A stretch of DNA of 22,670 nt. It comes from Deltaproteobacteria bacterium. GTDB lineage: Bacteria; Desulfobacterota; Desulfuromonadia; Desulfuromonadales; BM103. Location of the stretch: the NCBI GenBank assembly GCA_019313105.1, contig JAFDBW010000267.1:1-22670 (forward strand), written 5' to 3'. Under the pieces are notes generated by a model, which was not told the DNA's origin, ran no database searches, and worked only from the letters and a program-made list of their open reading frames with translations. Position 1 is the stretch's first letter, and every line of letters starts with the position of its first letter. Both the position numbers and the translations under genes were made by a program. Below are positions 7,131 through 15,247 of this stretch, in pieces.

Positions 7131-7832
7131 ATGAATGTACACGTTCTGGTTCCGGCAGCAGGCAGCGGCAGCAGGCTGAGTGGCGACATCCGCAAACAGT
7201 ATCTTGAATTGGGCGATCAGCCGGTTCTGGTCCGAACCCTGGCCCGTCTTGCCGCTCTGCCGCAGGTCACGGCGATTCACCTGATCGTTCCGGAAGAGGA
7301 CGTGGCCTTCTGTCGTAGCGATCTTGTCGAGCACTATCAACTGGACAAGATCGGTGCCGTGATCGTTGGCGGAGACGAACGCCAGGACTCGGTGCGCAAC
7401 GGCCTGGAAGCCTGCGGTGCAGCGAGCCAGGATGTGATTTTGGTGCATGACGGCGTGCGGCCGTTTTTCCCGCAGGAACAGATCGGGCCCCTGGTGCAGC
7501 TGGCAGCCATAGAAGGCGCGGCTTTACTCGCGATTCCTGCCCAGGATACGATCAAAGAGGTCTTTGACGGCCGGGTTCGTTCGACATTGGACCGCCGTCT
7601 GCTCTGGCAGGTTCAGACCCCCCAGGCCTTTCGTTGTGACCGGATTCGAGAGGCGCATCGCCGGGCCCATGCCGGTGGTTATACCGGCACCGACGATGCC
7701 TCGCTGATCGAATGGTGCGGTTGGCCGGTCGCGGTATTGCCGGGTCATCAGTACAATATCAAGATAACGACTCCCGCAGACCTGGTCCTGGCCAGGGCTT
7801 TGCTGGAGTGCGGAGAGGTGAGTCTGACATGA
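7131..7832 (+). CDS. ispD: 2-C-methyl-D-erythritol 4-phosphate cytidylyltransferase
   Basis: IspD joins MEP to CTP to give CDP-methylerythritol in the non-mevalonate isoprenoid pathway. The 233-residue protein has the nucleotide-binding loop PAAGSGSRLSGDIRKQY (about 8-24, with Arg15 and Lys22), then GGDERQDSVRNGL, HDGVRPF, a TPQAF motif and TDDASLIE. Two ATG codons are adjacent (7128 and 7131). The second is chosen because it leaves 6 bases after the AGGA ribosome-binding site, against 3 for the first. The stop overlaps the ispF start by four bases (ATGA), so the two are translationally coupled, as often seen for this pair. Confidence 0.95.
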   Translation: MNVHVLVPAAGSGSRLSGDIRKQYLELGDQPVLVRTLARLAALPQVTAIHLIVPEEDVAFCRSDLVEHYQLDKIGAVIVGGDERQDSVRNGLEACGAASQDVILVHDGVRPFFPQEQIGPLVQLAAIEGAALLAIPAQDTIKEVFDGRVRSTLDRRLLWQVQTPQAFRCDRIREAHRRAHAGGYTGTDDASLIEWCGWPVAVLPGHQYNIKITTPADLVLARALLECGEVSLT

Positions 7833-8311
7833 TACGCATTGGCCACGGTTATGATGTCCATCGCCTGGTCCCGGAACGGCTTCTGGTGCTGGGTGGCGTG
7901 GAGATCCCCTACGAGTACGGCCTGCTGGGCCATTCTGATGCGGATGTCCTCCTGCACGCGGTTTCAGATGCCGTTCTCGGCGCTCTGGGCCTTGGGGATA
8001 TCGGCCGCTATTTTCCTGATACGGATCCGACATACAAGGGCGTCAACAGTCTGCTGCTGCTGGAGCATGTAATCGGTCTGGCTCAGACGCGCGGCTTCCG
8101 GGTCAGTAATCTTGATACGACGATCGTCGCCCAGAAGCCCCGGCTCGCGCCATACGTCTCGCTGATGGTGACCAACCTTGCCAAGGCCTGCCAGGTGCCG
8201 AGCGGCTGCGTCAACGTCAAAGCCACGACCACCGAAGAACTGGGCTTTACCGGCCGCGGCGAAGGGATCTCGGCCCACGCCGTGGTTCTCATGACAACCA
8301 GCGAAATATAG
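7829..8311 (+). CDS. ispF: 2-C-methyl-D-erythritol 2,4-cyclodiphosphate synthase
   Basis: IspF cyclises CDP-methylerythritol phosphate to MEcPP, two steps after IspD in the same pathway. The 160-residue protein is of normal length for this trimeric enzyme. Zinc ligands Asp9, His11 (GYDVHR) and His43 (LLHAVSDA) are present, as are the family signature GLLGHSDADV and the late loop TTEELGFTGRGEG. The frame is open upstream within ispD, but ATG 7829 gives the canonical MIRIGHGYDVH start and a GGAGAGGTGAG tract lies just before it. The intermediate kinase gene ispE is not in this window. Confidence 0.96.
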   Translation: MIRIGHGYDVHRLVPERLLVLGGVEIPYEYGLLGHSDADVLLHAVSDAVLGALGLGDIGRYFPDTDPTYKGVNSLLLLEHVIGLAQTRGFRVSNLDTTIVAQKPRLAPYVSLMVTNLAKACQVPSGCVNVKATTTEELGFTGRGEGISAHAVVLMTTSEI

Positions 8312-8348
8312 TTTTGGACAAAGCACAGTTACGAGGAGTCTTGTTCAC

Positions 8349-10034
<1,686 letters not shown>

Positions 10035-10064
10035 GGAAGTGACTTAGCATCCTTGGAGAAAACC

Positions 10065-11510
10065 ATGTCATTACGTGTTTACAATACGCTTTCAGGCAAG
10101 AAGGAAGATTTCCAACCACTGGTCCCCGGCAAGGTCGGGATGTACGTGTGTGGAGTGACGGTTTACGATTATTGTCATATCGGTCACGCCCGGGCCAATA
10201 TCGTTTTCGATATCGTCTACCGTTACCTGCAGTACAGCAATTACGATGTCACCTACGTACGCAACTATACCGACGTTGATGACAAGATTATCAACCGCGC
10301 CAACCAGCAAGGCATCAGCAGCAAGCAGCTTGCCGAAGAGTTCATCCAGGCTTTTGATGAAGACATGGAAGCTCTTGGGTTGCGCAAGCCGACTCACGAG
10401 CCAAAGGCCACCGATTATATTGATCGGATTATTGTTCTTGCGAAGCAGCTGATCGAGAAGGGCATGGCCTACGAATCCGCCGGGGACGTTTACTACAGCG
10501 TGGAGAAATTTCCAACCTACCTGAAGCTCTCGAAACGCAACATGGAAGAGATGCAGGCCGGGGCGCGTATCGCGCCGGGTGAGCAGAAGCGCAACCCGAT
10601 GGACTTTGCCCTCTGGAAGGCTGCCAAACCGGGCGAGCCCAGCTGGGAATCACCCTGGGGGCCTGGACGGCCCGGTTGGCATATCGAATGCTCGGCCATG
10701 AGTTCGGCGCTGCTGGGAGAGACCTTTGATATCCATGGCGGTGGTCGTGACCTGATCTTCCCGCACCACGTAAACGACATCGCCCAGTCAGAAGGCGTCT
10801 CCGGCAAGCCATTCGTCAAGTATTGGCTGCACAATGGCTTTGTCAATATCAACCAGGAGAAGATGAGCAAGTCCCTGGGCAACTTCTTCACGATTCGCGA
10901 TATCCTTAAAAGTTATAATCCTGAGGTGGTTCGCTTCTTTATCCTGACCGCCCATTATCGTTCGCCAGTGGATTTCTCCGACCAGAATCTCAAGGAGGCC
11001 CAGGCGGGCCTGAGCCGTTTCTACGAAGCGTTGCAGCTTGCGGCCGAGGCCGTCGAGGGCGTACCGGAGAGTGATGTTGCCGCTCAAGAGGGAGCCGAAC
11101 TGGAAGCCCAGTTCCGTGCAGCCATGGACGATGATTTCAATACGGCCCAGGCCATCGGGCATCTTTTTGAGGGTGTGAGAACCATCAATCGGCTGGTTGC
11201 CGAGAAGAAGTTCCGTAAAAAAGCGGACAAGGTGGCATCAGTGAGAGCTCTCCGGAAGAAGATCGCTGAACTCGGTGATGTCCTCGGCTTGTTTGTATCC
11301 GACCCGGCCGGTTGGCTGAAGCAACAGAACCTCAAGGGTTTGCAGGCCCTCGGCCTGACAGAGGCGGATCTTGATGCAGCAATTCAGGAACGCCTGGAAG
11401 CGAGAGGCAACAAGGACTTCGCCAGAGCCGACCAGATACGTGATGAGCTGGTACAAAAGGGAATTGAATTACTCGATTCACCAGCCGGGACGACCTGGAA
11501 GATTAAGTAA
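10065..11510 (+). CDS. cysS: cysteinyl-tRNA synthetase
   Basis: This class I synthetase charges tRNA-Cys and uses a zinc ion to select cysteine. The 481-residue protein has MYVCGVTVYDYCHIGHAR (zinc ligand Cys29, HIGH at 38-41), WHIECSAMS (Cys211), the IFPHH site (His236) and KMSKS at 268-272. The usual HHENE zinc segment reads HHVND, so the last ligand is Asp240 instead of Glu. An in-frame TTG lies upstream at 10053, but ATG 10065 is preferred: GGAG ends 6 bases before it and the protein starts MSLRVYNTLSG. It follows glnS by 30 bases and is followed by a hairpin with a T-run. Confidence 0.95.
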   Translation: MSLRVYNTLSGKKEDFQPLVPGKVGMYVCGVTVYDYCHIGHARANIVFDIVYRYLQYSNYDVTYVRNYTDVDDKIINRANQQGISSKQLAEEFIQAFDEDMEALGLRKPTHEPKATDYIDRIIVLAKQLIEKGMAYESAGDVYYSVEKFPTYLKLSKRNMEEMQAGARIAPGEQKRNPMDFALWKAAKPGEPSWESPWGPGRPGWHIECSAMSSALLGETFDIHGGGRDLIFPHHVNDIAQSEGVSGKPFVKYWLHNGFVNINQEKMSKSLGNFFTIRDILKSYNPEVVRFFILTAHYRSPVDFSDQNLKEAQAGLSRFYEALQLAAEAVEGVPESDVAAQEGAELEAQFRAAMDDDFNTAQAIGHLFEGVRTINRLVAEKKFRKKADKVASVRALRKKIAELGDVLGLFVSDPAGWLKQQNLKGLQALGLTEADLDAAIQERLEARGNKDFARADQIRDELVQKGIELLDSPAGTTWKIK

Positions 11511-11564
11511 GCGACAAAAAATATTACGATCAAAGAGGCTTTTTCGGAGGAGCCAGAGACTGTT

Positions 11565-11601
11565 GACAAATCCCGCACGTGATGCGGGGGTCGTTTTTTT
11601 T
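11565..11601 (+). terminator. probable terminator after cysS
   Basis: Stem CCCGCA (11572-11577) pairs with TGCGGG (11583-11588) around loop CGTGA. A short lower helix GAC/GTC (11565-11567 with 11590-11592) brings the structure next to eight T. It lies 54 bases after the cysS stop. Confidence 0.6.
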
Positions 11602-11873
11602 CTGGCAGGTGACGTTTCTCAGAATCCCTGTATAAACTTTTTCATTTCAGTCCCACCTGTTCTGAGACAAATTCAGCTATTGGTTAACGGCTAGATATTC
11701 CTTCGAGGTGAGGTTACCCAGCGACTCAAACGTGCGCTCCCTTTTTCTTGAAAATCCTTCTGCATTGTCCTAGGGTACTAAGATTGAAAAAATGTGAAAT
11801 TCCTGCATCCCCTGAGTTGTCAGAAGATATTTGGCAAATCCGCACTGTTTTCTTTAACGAACAGTTGATCTTA
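11602..11873. other. non-coding spacer, start of AT-rich region
   Basis: About 270 bases between the cysS terminator and the next promoter. No frame with a credible start and ribosome-binding site is seen. Base composition changes here from GC-rich to AT-rich. Confidence 0.6.
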
Positions 11874-11902
11874 TTCATGATAGGCTAAATTCTTATTATA
11901 AT
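11874..11902 (+). promoter_or_regulatory. probable promoter of small lipoprotein gene
   Basis: A perfect TATAAT at 11897-11902 lies 17 bases after a weak -35 (TTCATG at 11874-11879). The start codon follows 17 bases later. Confidence 0.5.
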
Positions 11903-11919
11903 CAGAGAAAGGGATGACA

Positions 11920-12195
11920 ATGAAGAAATCACTGGTAGTTTGTTTGATGGCTATTACTCTGTTTTTAAGTGGCTGTGAGAGTGCTCAACAGAAGGCCTAT
12001 GATTTGAAGGCTGACACGATCGGTACACACCGAGTTGTTGAGGTCTATACTGAAGCTGGCAACAAGGTCGCTACGATTGAAGACGAAAGCATGAGATTTG
12101 AGTTGGTTGGGGAACGATCTGTTCGGCTGTGGTTGGGTGAAAAGAACGAGAAAGTAATGATTGGGAATATGGGATTTATAATTACGGACAAGTAA
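11920..12195 (+). CDS. small hypothetical lipoprotein, 91 aa
   Basis: The protein has a lipoprotein signal peptide: MKK, a hydrophobic stretch, and lipobox LSGC with Cys19 as the lipid-attachment site. The mature part is about 72 residues, mostly beta-like and charged, with no cysteine or known motif; it ends MGFIITDK. Two in-frame ATG codons exist (11914 and 11920). The second is chosen because AAGGG at 11909-11913 is then 6 bases away and the signal peptide starts MKKS. The gene stands alone between a promoter with perfect -10 and a hairpin terminator. The residue after the lipid cysteine is Glu, not Asp, so outer-membrane sorting is likely under the E. coli rule. Function unknown. Confidence 0.8.
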   Translation: MKKSLVVCLMAITLFLSGCESAQQKAYDLKADTIGTHRVVEVYTEAGNKVATIEDESMRFELVGERSVRLWLGEKNEKVMIGNMGFIITDK

Positions 12196-12221
12196 AGACC
12201 TTTTGATGCTGAACAATTAAG

Positions 12222-12258
12222 AATGGCCACCCGGAATGGATCCAGGTGGCCATTTTGC
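12222..12258. terminator. GGCC-stem terminator shared by convergent genes
   Basis: A perfect 10-base stem (AATGGCCACC at 12222-12231 with GGTGGCCATT at 12245-12254) has a 13-base loop and is followed by T's. It ends the lipoprotein message and may also serve the convergent PilZ-like gene. It belongs to a hairpin family repeated through this window. Confidence 0.85.
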
Positions 12259-12265
12259 CTTTTAG

Positions 12266-12649
12266 CTAGTGAATAGTCTTGTCTAAGCTTAGCTTCGTGA
12301 ATCGCTCAATAAAAAAAGAGAGTCTGTTGTGTTGCTCAATACTGAGTGATCCGAAGCGGAGACTTTTGCGACGAACCGGGACAATGCCGTCGCTCAATTG
12401 ATAGTCAGACACCTCCTTTGCTGGCAGATCTTCGACGATCAATTCATGTTCATAATAAAGATTGATGGGTGGGATTCTCGAGGTTTTGATCTTTTTGACA
12501 AGATAACGGAAAGAGAGGCCACTTTCGCAAATATCAATAATATGGTATGGCAACTCCCGAGAATCTAGGGGAAGGAAAATTAGGGCCCGTTCTTGTGCGT
12601 TGAACCTTTGGGATTTCCTGAAAGGTAGATAACCAGAGTAGTTTTCCAT
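12266..12649 (-). CDS. PilZ-like domain protein, possible c-di-GMP binder
   Basis: PilZ domains bind the second messenger cyclic di-GMP. This 127-residue soluble protein has an RxxxR-like pair (Arg11, Arg15), then a segment matching the second PilZ motif D-x-S-x-x-G but with Cys at the Ser position (Asp39, Cys41, Gly44, followed by LSFRY). Its C-terminal part (RRKSLRFGSLSIEQHNRLSFFIERF) is typical of PilZ helices. The open frame extends to a TTG at 12673, but ATG 12649 is preferred because AGGAGG lies 9 bases before it. The gene is single and convergent with the small lipoprotein. Nucleotide binding is uncertain because of the Ser to Cys change. Confidence 0.65.
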   Translation of the reverse strand: MENYSGYLPFRKSQRFNAQERALIFLPLDSRELPYHIIDICESGLSFRYLVKKIKTSRIPPINLYYEHELIVEDLPAKEVSDYQLSDGIVPVRRKSLRFGSLSIEQHNRLSFFIERFTKLSLDKTIH

Positions 12650-12735
12650 TGTACACGTCCTCCTCGAAGACAATGTAACGTCGAATCTCCTTTCTCTAAT
12701 GTCGTAAAATCGCCTTACAATATTTATTGATCAGC

Positions 12736-12763
12736 AGGCAGTTTTTGTTTTGCTTTACTGCCT
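12736..12763. other. hairpin upstream of the PilZ-like gene
   Basis: AGGCAGT at 12736-12742 pairs with ACTGCCT at 12757-12763 (7 bases, 14-base T-rich loop). It lies about 90 bases upstream of the PilZ-like start, where a leader or operator could be. No T-run follows on the minus strand. Confidence 0.35.
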
Positions 12764-13054
12764 TGTACAACGGTTAAGCAGTATTCAAGTACTGACTTAG
12801 GCTATTGCTGTTTCCGCGTTAGTGCAACAGTTGTGTAGCCGAATCAAAACTCTTTAGTCTTTTGATTATTTCAGGTTTAATCCACGTTGCAATGCTACTG
12901 AGGGATATAAATTAGGGCTCAAAAGATTGATACTAAAGAGAGCCTGAATGTTGTCGGACCTTTTTGGGGCTGGGTTTTTAATAAGTCCTTTTCTTGAGTG
13001 TTGCTATGGAGAGTATGCTTACTTGGCGGGCTTTCTATAAAGGCTGACATTTAA
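12764..13054. other. non-coding AT-rich spacer
   Basis: About 290 bases with no credible coding frame on either strand. Only weak short inverted repeats are seen, such as GGCTC/GAGCC around 12920-12950. Confidence 0.5.
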
Positions 13055-13117
13055 GAAAAAAAAGCCCCACAGTCCAGGAGGAGGACTGCGGGGCAACGGG
13101 TTTCTATGGGTTCTTCG
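13055..13117 (-). terminator. strong minus-strand terminator with conserved upstream tail (copy 1)
   Basis: On the minus strand, GCCCC-G-CAGTCC pairs with GGACTG-T-GGGGC (11 pairs and one A-C mismatch), followed by nine T. The 23 bases before the stem (AACCCATAGAAACC then CGTTGCCCC, at 13090-13112) recur almost unchanged in the terminator at 18571-18623 on the other strand. It could end transcription coming from the PagL-like gene. Confidence 0.8.
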
Positions 13118-13132
13118 TTTTGGAGAGGGAAC

Positions 13133-13189
13133 ATGAAGAAACATGCTCTGATCTTTAATCAGACTGTTTTTGTCAGGTATGTCAACTAA
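13133..13189 (+). CDS. tiny ORF, 18 aa, with ribosome-binding site
   Basis: ATG AAG AAA begins an 18-codon frame (start MKKHALIF, end VRYVN) preceded by GGAGAGGGA at 13122-13130. It is flanked by the GCCCC-stem hairpin upstream and by a GGCC-stem hairpin 7 bases after its stop. It could be a leader peptide or microprotein, or just chance. No homology is recognised. Confidence 0.25.
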   Translation: MKKHALIFNQTVFVRYVN

Positions 13190-13196
13190 AAAATAA

Positions 13197-13234
13197 ATGG
13201 CCATCCAGGATCGAAACCTGCTGGCCATAATTTT
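13197..13234. terminator. GGCC-stem hairpin, terminator-like
   Basis: ATGGCCA (13197-13203) pairs with TGGCCAT (13222-13228), with an inner CAGG/CCTG pairing, followed by ATAATTTT on the plus strand. On the minus strand it is followed by TTTATTTTTT, so it could also end the PagL-like transcript. Confidence 0.6.
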
Positions 13235-13252
13235 GCGAATTAATCAGCTTTC

Positions 13253-13300
13253 TAAATATCTTTATCAATAACACGCCGGTTTTCGTCTCGGCAGTGGTGC
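13253..13300. repeat. intergenic repeat X, copy 1
   Basis: TAAATATC is followed at 13263-13300 by a 38-base element beginning TATCAATAACACG and containing GTTTTCGTCTCGGCAGTG. It is identical at 35 of 38 positions to the copy at 14265-14302 and in the same orientation. It lies just beyond the 3' end of the PagL-like gene (minus strand). Function unknown. Confidence 0.75.
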
Positions 13301-13455
13301 TATGTAGGAATGATGCATTCAGAAGAGTCATGGCTTAGTCTGCTCACGGCTTTTGTGAAAATGGACTCTTCAAGTTGATCGTGCGGATAAGAATGAAACA
13401 ATTCAGCTCTCCTCAGTCTGATGGTTTCAATAAACATTGATGAAGAAAAAGGTCT

Positions 13456-14070
13456 TCAAAACCTGAATTTCAAACCGAAGGCAAGAGCATTGGAGACACC
13501 GTCGTCTGCAACAATTCCAAAAGCATTGGAGCGATGGTGGATTCGGATAATAGCAGCTATATTTGGATGCGACGGCAATACGACCTCCAACTCTACCAGC
13601 ATATAAACTTGTAAACGCTCAGATTCACCGCTTCTCTGTACTTCTATTTCGGGAACATCCGTCGCGTATGAAGGTCCGATGCCAGCAGCTAAACTGGTAT
13701 CTAGGTATCTGTCCCAAAAAAAAGCTTCCCAACGAGCAATTAGCAAAGCATTAAATTCCCAGTGATCCTGCTGATCAAAATGTTTAACTATCTGCCCCTC
13801 GACCTCAAAACTGGCTAGCTCATCATATGTAGCGAAGCGCCGCGCTAATGCCAGTGCCACTAAATATGAGTCCTCGAAATCAAGGTCTAGAAATCCAACA
13901 GCAAAATCACCAATTTCGTTATCGGTCATCCGGCCCCCATAAACACTTAGTGCATACGACGGCTTATCTTCTAGACGCTGCATTTCTGCCAAACAAGGAC
14001 TGACAAATGTCATGAGGAAACAAGTGATCAGTGTTGACTTTTTCATGACATTTTTTATAAGGCAGGACAT
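13456..14070 (-). CDS. PagL-like outer-membrane protein (putative lipid A 3-O-deacylase)
   Basis: PagL enzymes sit in the outer membrane and remove an acyl chain from lipid A. The 204-residue protein has a signal peptide (about 1-28, ending SPCLA before EMQ), alternating polar and apolar strands typical of a small beta-barrel, and a C-terminal Phe (KFRF) as in outer-membrane proteins. Near the end, IHHRSNAFGI contains an H-x-S arrangement (His179, Ser181) followed by Asn182, like the catalytic His-Ser of PagL. The third catalytic residue (Glu) is not evident; Asp189/190 is nearby. The start at 14070 has AAGGAG 7 bases before it; the internal MKK at 14046 has none. A promoter is visible upstream. 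The barrel is likely; the enzymatic role is less sure. Confidence 0.6.
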   Translation of the reverse strand: MSCLIKNVMKKSTLITCFLMTFVSPCLAEMQRLEDKPSYALSVYGGRMTDNEIGDFAVGFLDLDFEDSYLVALALARRFATYDELASFEVEGQIVKHFDQQDHWEFNALLIARWEAFFWDRYLDTSLAAGIGPSYATDVPEIEVQRSGESERLQVYMLVELEVVLPSHPNIAAIIRIHHRSNAFGIVADDGVSNALAFGLKFRF

Positions 14071-14110
14071 AATCCCTCTCCTTGCAGTAAAAAGTAGGCA
14101 TTATGCGTCA

Positions 14111-14138
14111 ATGATAGCAAGCACTCGATAAACGACAA
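14111..14138 (-). promoter_or_regulatory. probable promoter of the PagL-like gene
   Basis: On the minus strand, TTGTCG (14138-14133), a 16-base spacer, and TATCAT (14116-14111) match the sigma-70 consensus at four and five of six positions. It lies about 40 bases before the start codon. Confidence 0.5.
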
Positions 14139-14264
14139 GAGCACGAATCAATAAAGCCTGCCGATTCTGCTGGCAGAATGACGTCTGTGACATGGTCTGT
14201 GCTTATCGTTAACTCTTATGTCATTGAGCGTCAGGCTCGTAACCGTAAATGTCTTAAATTGCGC

Positions 14265-14302
14265 TATCAATAACACGACAGTTTTCGTCTCGGCAGTGCT
14301 GC
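14265..14302. repeat. intergenic repeat X, copy 2
   Basis: This is the second near-identical 38-base copy (35 of 38 positions equal to 13263-13300). It lies between the BLUF gene and the PagL-like gene. TATAAT follows immediately at 14305-14310 on the plus strand. Confidence 0.75.
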
Positions 14303-14310
14303 AATATAAT

Positions 14311-14340
14311 AAAGCCCCCGATCCGAAGACCGAGGGCTTT
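14311..14340. other. hairpin before tiny ORF
   Basis: AAAGCCC (14311-14317) pairs with GGGCTTT (14334-14340), with a further CG/CG pairing inside. A perfect AAGGAGG follows at once, so the hairpin could control access to that ribosome-binding site or act as a weak terminator. Confidence 0.45.
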
Positions 14341-14353
14341 AAGGAGGTCGTTT

Positions 14354-14386
14354 ATGAAGAAGATTGATATTCATAAACTGAAATAA
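14354..14386 (+). CDS. tiny ORF, 10 aa, with perfect Shine-Dalgarno
   Basis: The frame reads MKKIDIHKLK then TAA. AAGGAGG at 14341-14347 lies 6 bases before the ATG, and TATAAT is 44 bases upstream of the ATG. The upstream hairpin and the downstream GGCC-stem hairpin repeat the layout seen at 13064-13228. It may be a leader peptide or the relic of a lost gene. Confidence 0.25.
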   Translation: MKKIDIHKLK

Positions 14387-14439
14387 ACGTATCATATCGG
14401 TTCTCATATTTGTCTCATAAGGTCCTGACAAATAAGAAG

Positions 14440-14467
14440 TGGCCACCTGTTTCCAGGCGGCCATTTT
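14440..14467. terminator. GGCC-stem terminator
   Basis: TGGCCACCTG (14440-14449) pairs with CAGGCGGCCA (14454-14463), one mismatch, loop TTTC, followed by four T on the plus strand. On the minus strand it follows the BLUF gene end by about 70 bases, so it probably serves both directions. Confidence 0.7.
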
Positions 14468-14537
14468 CATTCTACAAGTCGTTAGTTTTAAGAATACTTC
14501 GCAATCTTTTAGCATATTTCCTGAAAACCTCTTCTCT

Positions 14538-14975
14538 CTAGTCTTTAGTAGTGAGATCCAGAAGTTCAGCCCAAGCTGATGCGGCCAAAGCTTCTGTTAA
14601 ATTTTCAATAATTGCCGCCTGTGCGTGAACTGCGTCTATAATCGCTTTTACTGGCTGAAGTCTCTCTGATGTGGTTGTATCTAGATTAATCTCCTTCATG
14701 TGCCAGTTCGGAAACAACCTTTTTAAGTCACCGATCTGGATTCCAAGAGTAATTATCTTTTCATGACGGATGTCCTTCAGAATATTTGTAAAAAGCCTGT
14801 CAATATTCTCTTCCGGACCTTCTATGATCTGAAAGAACACACCACCCTTTGCCATCAAGACCCCGGTGATGTCTTTTTCCGCATTGTTCTTTGCGGCCTG
14901 ACTTGAAATTTCCTTAATTTCATTGACAGACATATCCTTTACGAAACTGCTAATATAATGTATCCGCTTGAGCAT
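14538..14975 (-). CDS. BLUF domain blue-light sensor protein
   Basis: BLUF domains bind FAD and respond to blue light by rearranging hydrogen bonds around a Tyr-Gln pair. The 145-residue protein has the whole domain at about 1-95: Tyr7 (IHYISS), Asn31 (AKNNAEKDITGVL), Gln49 (VFFQIIEG), DIRH, and the W-x-M element (Trp91, Met93). All photoactive residues are present. Residues from about 100 to 145 are a helical tail without an output domain, as in short BLUF proteins that act through protein partners. AGGAGG lies 6 bases before the ATG. The gene is isolated among repeat-bearing spacers, so its partner is not evident. Some BLUF proteins control c-di-GMP, and a PilZ-like gene lies 2 kb away, but a link is speculative. 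Confidence 0.88.
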   Translation of the reverse strand: MLKRIHYISSFVKDMSVNEIKEISSQAAKNNAEKDITGVLMAKGGVFFQIIEGPEENIDRLFTNILKDIRHEKIITLGIQIGDLKRLFPNWHMKEINLDTTTSERLQPVKAIIDAVHAQAAIIENLTEALAASAWAELLDLTTKD

Positions 14976-15045
14976 TTGTTCCTCCTAAGGGAGTTATTGA
15001 CGAAATAAAACAACACTTATGCATTGTACTAACAAATAAGATAAA

Positions 15046-15067
15046 GGCCACTCGTTTCCAGTTGGCC
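15046..15067. other. GGCC-stem hairpin, diverged
   Basis: GGCCACT and AGTTGGCC form a short stem with one bulge. The preceding bases (ACAAATAAGA) match those before the hairpin at 14440, showing common origin. On the minus strand it is followed by TTTATCTTATTT. Confidence 0.5.
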
Positions 15068-15081
15068 GTAAGATGTCTTCC

Positions 15082-15136
15082 TAAATATCCGGTGGGTATC
15101 CTGATCAACAAGTAGCCGATTTTCGTCCCACAAGTC
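15082..15136. repeat. intergenic repeat X, diverged copy 3
   Basis: TAAATATC at 15082-15089 is followed at 15103-15136 by a sequence matching the other X copies at roughly two thirds of positions, including ATCAA, GCCG and TTTTCGTC. Orientation is the same. It lies upstream of the BLUF gene. Confidence 0.5.
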
Positions 15137-15150
15137 GAGATTTGTGGGAC
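15125..15150. other. strong hairpin in the DUF1846 leader region
   Basis: GTCCCACAA (15125-15133) pairs perfectly with TTGTGGGAC (15142-15150) around an 8-base loop. No T-run follows. It lies upstream of the probable promoter, so it is more likely an operator-like or repeat structure than a leader of that message. Confidence 0.5.
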
Positions 15151-15171
15151 GCAACACGCCCCTGCAAGGAC

Positions 15172-15200
15172 TTCAAAGAAACTTGCTATTGATGTACTAT
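15172..15200 (+). promoter_or_regulatory. possible promoter of the DUF1846 gene
   Basis: TTCAAA (15172-15177), a 17-base spacer, and TACTAT (15195-15200), four matches to consensus in each hexamer, lie about 48 bases before the start codon. Confidence 0.4.
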
Positions 15201-15247
15201 GCACGATCTGTCTTACAAGTTGATGCGACTAAGGAGGATTATTTTCT

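Noticed and set aside
13019..13228. Minus-strand ORF of 69 codons
   Set aside because: It runs through two hairpins and has no ribosome-binding site or protein-like composition.
13253..15136. Classical integron attC sites
   Set aside because: The repeats lack the GTTRRRY and RYYYAAC core sites, and no integrase gene is in the window. Only the gene-plus-site layout is similar.
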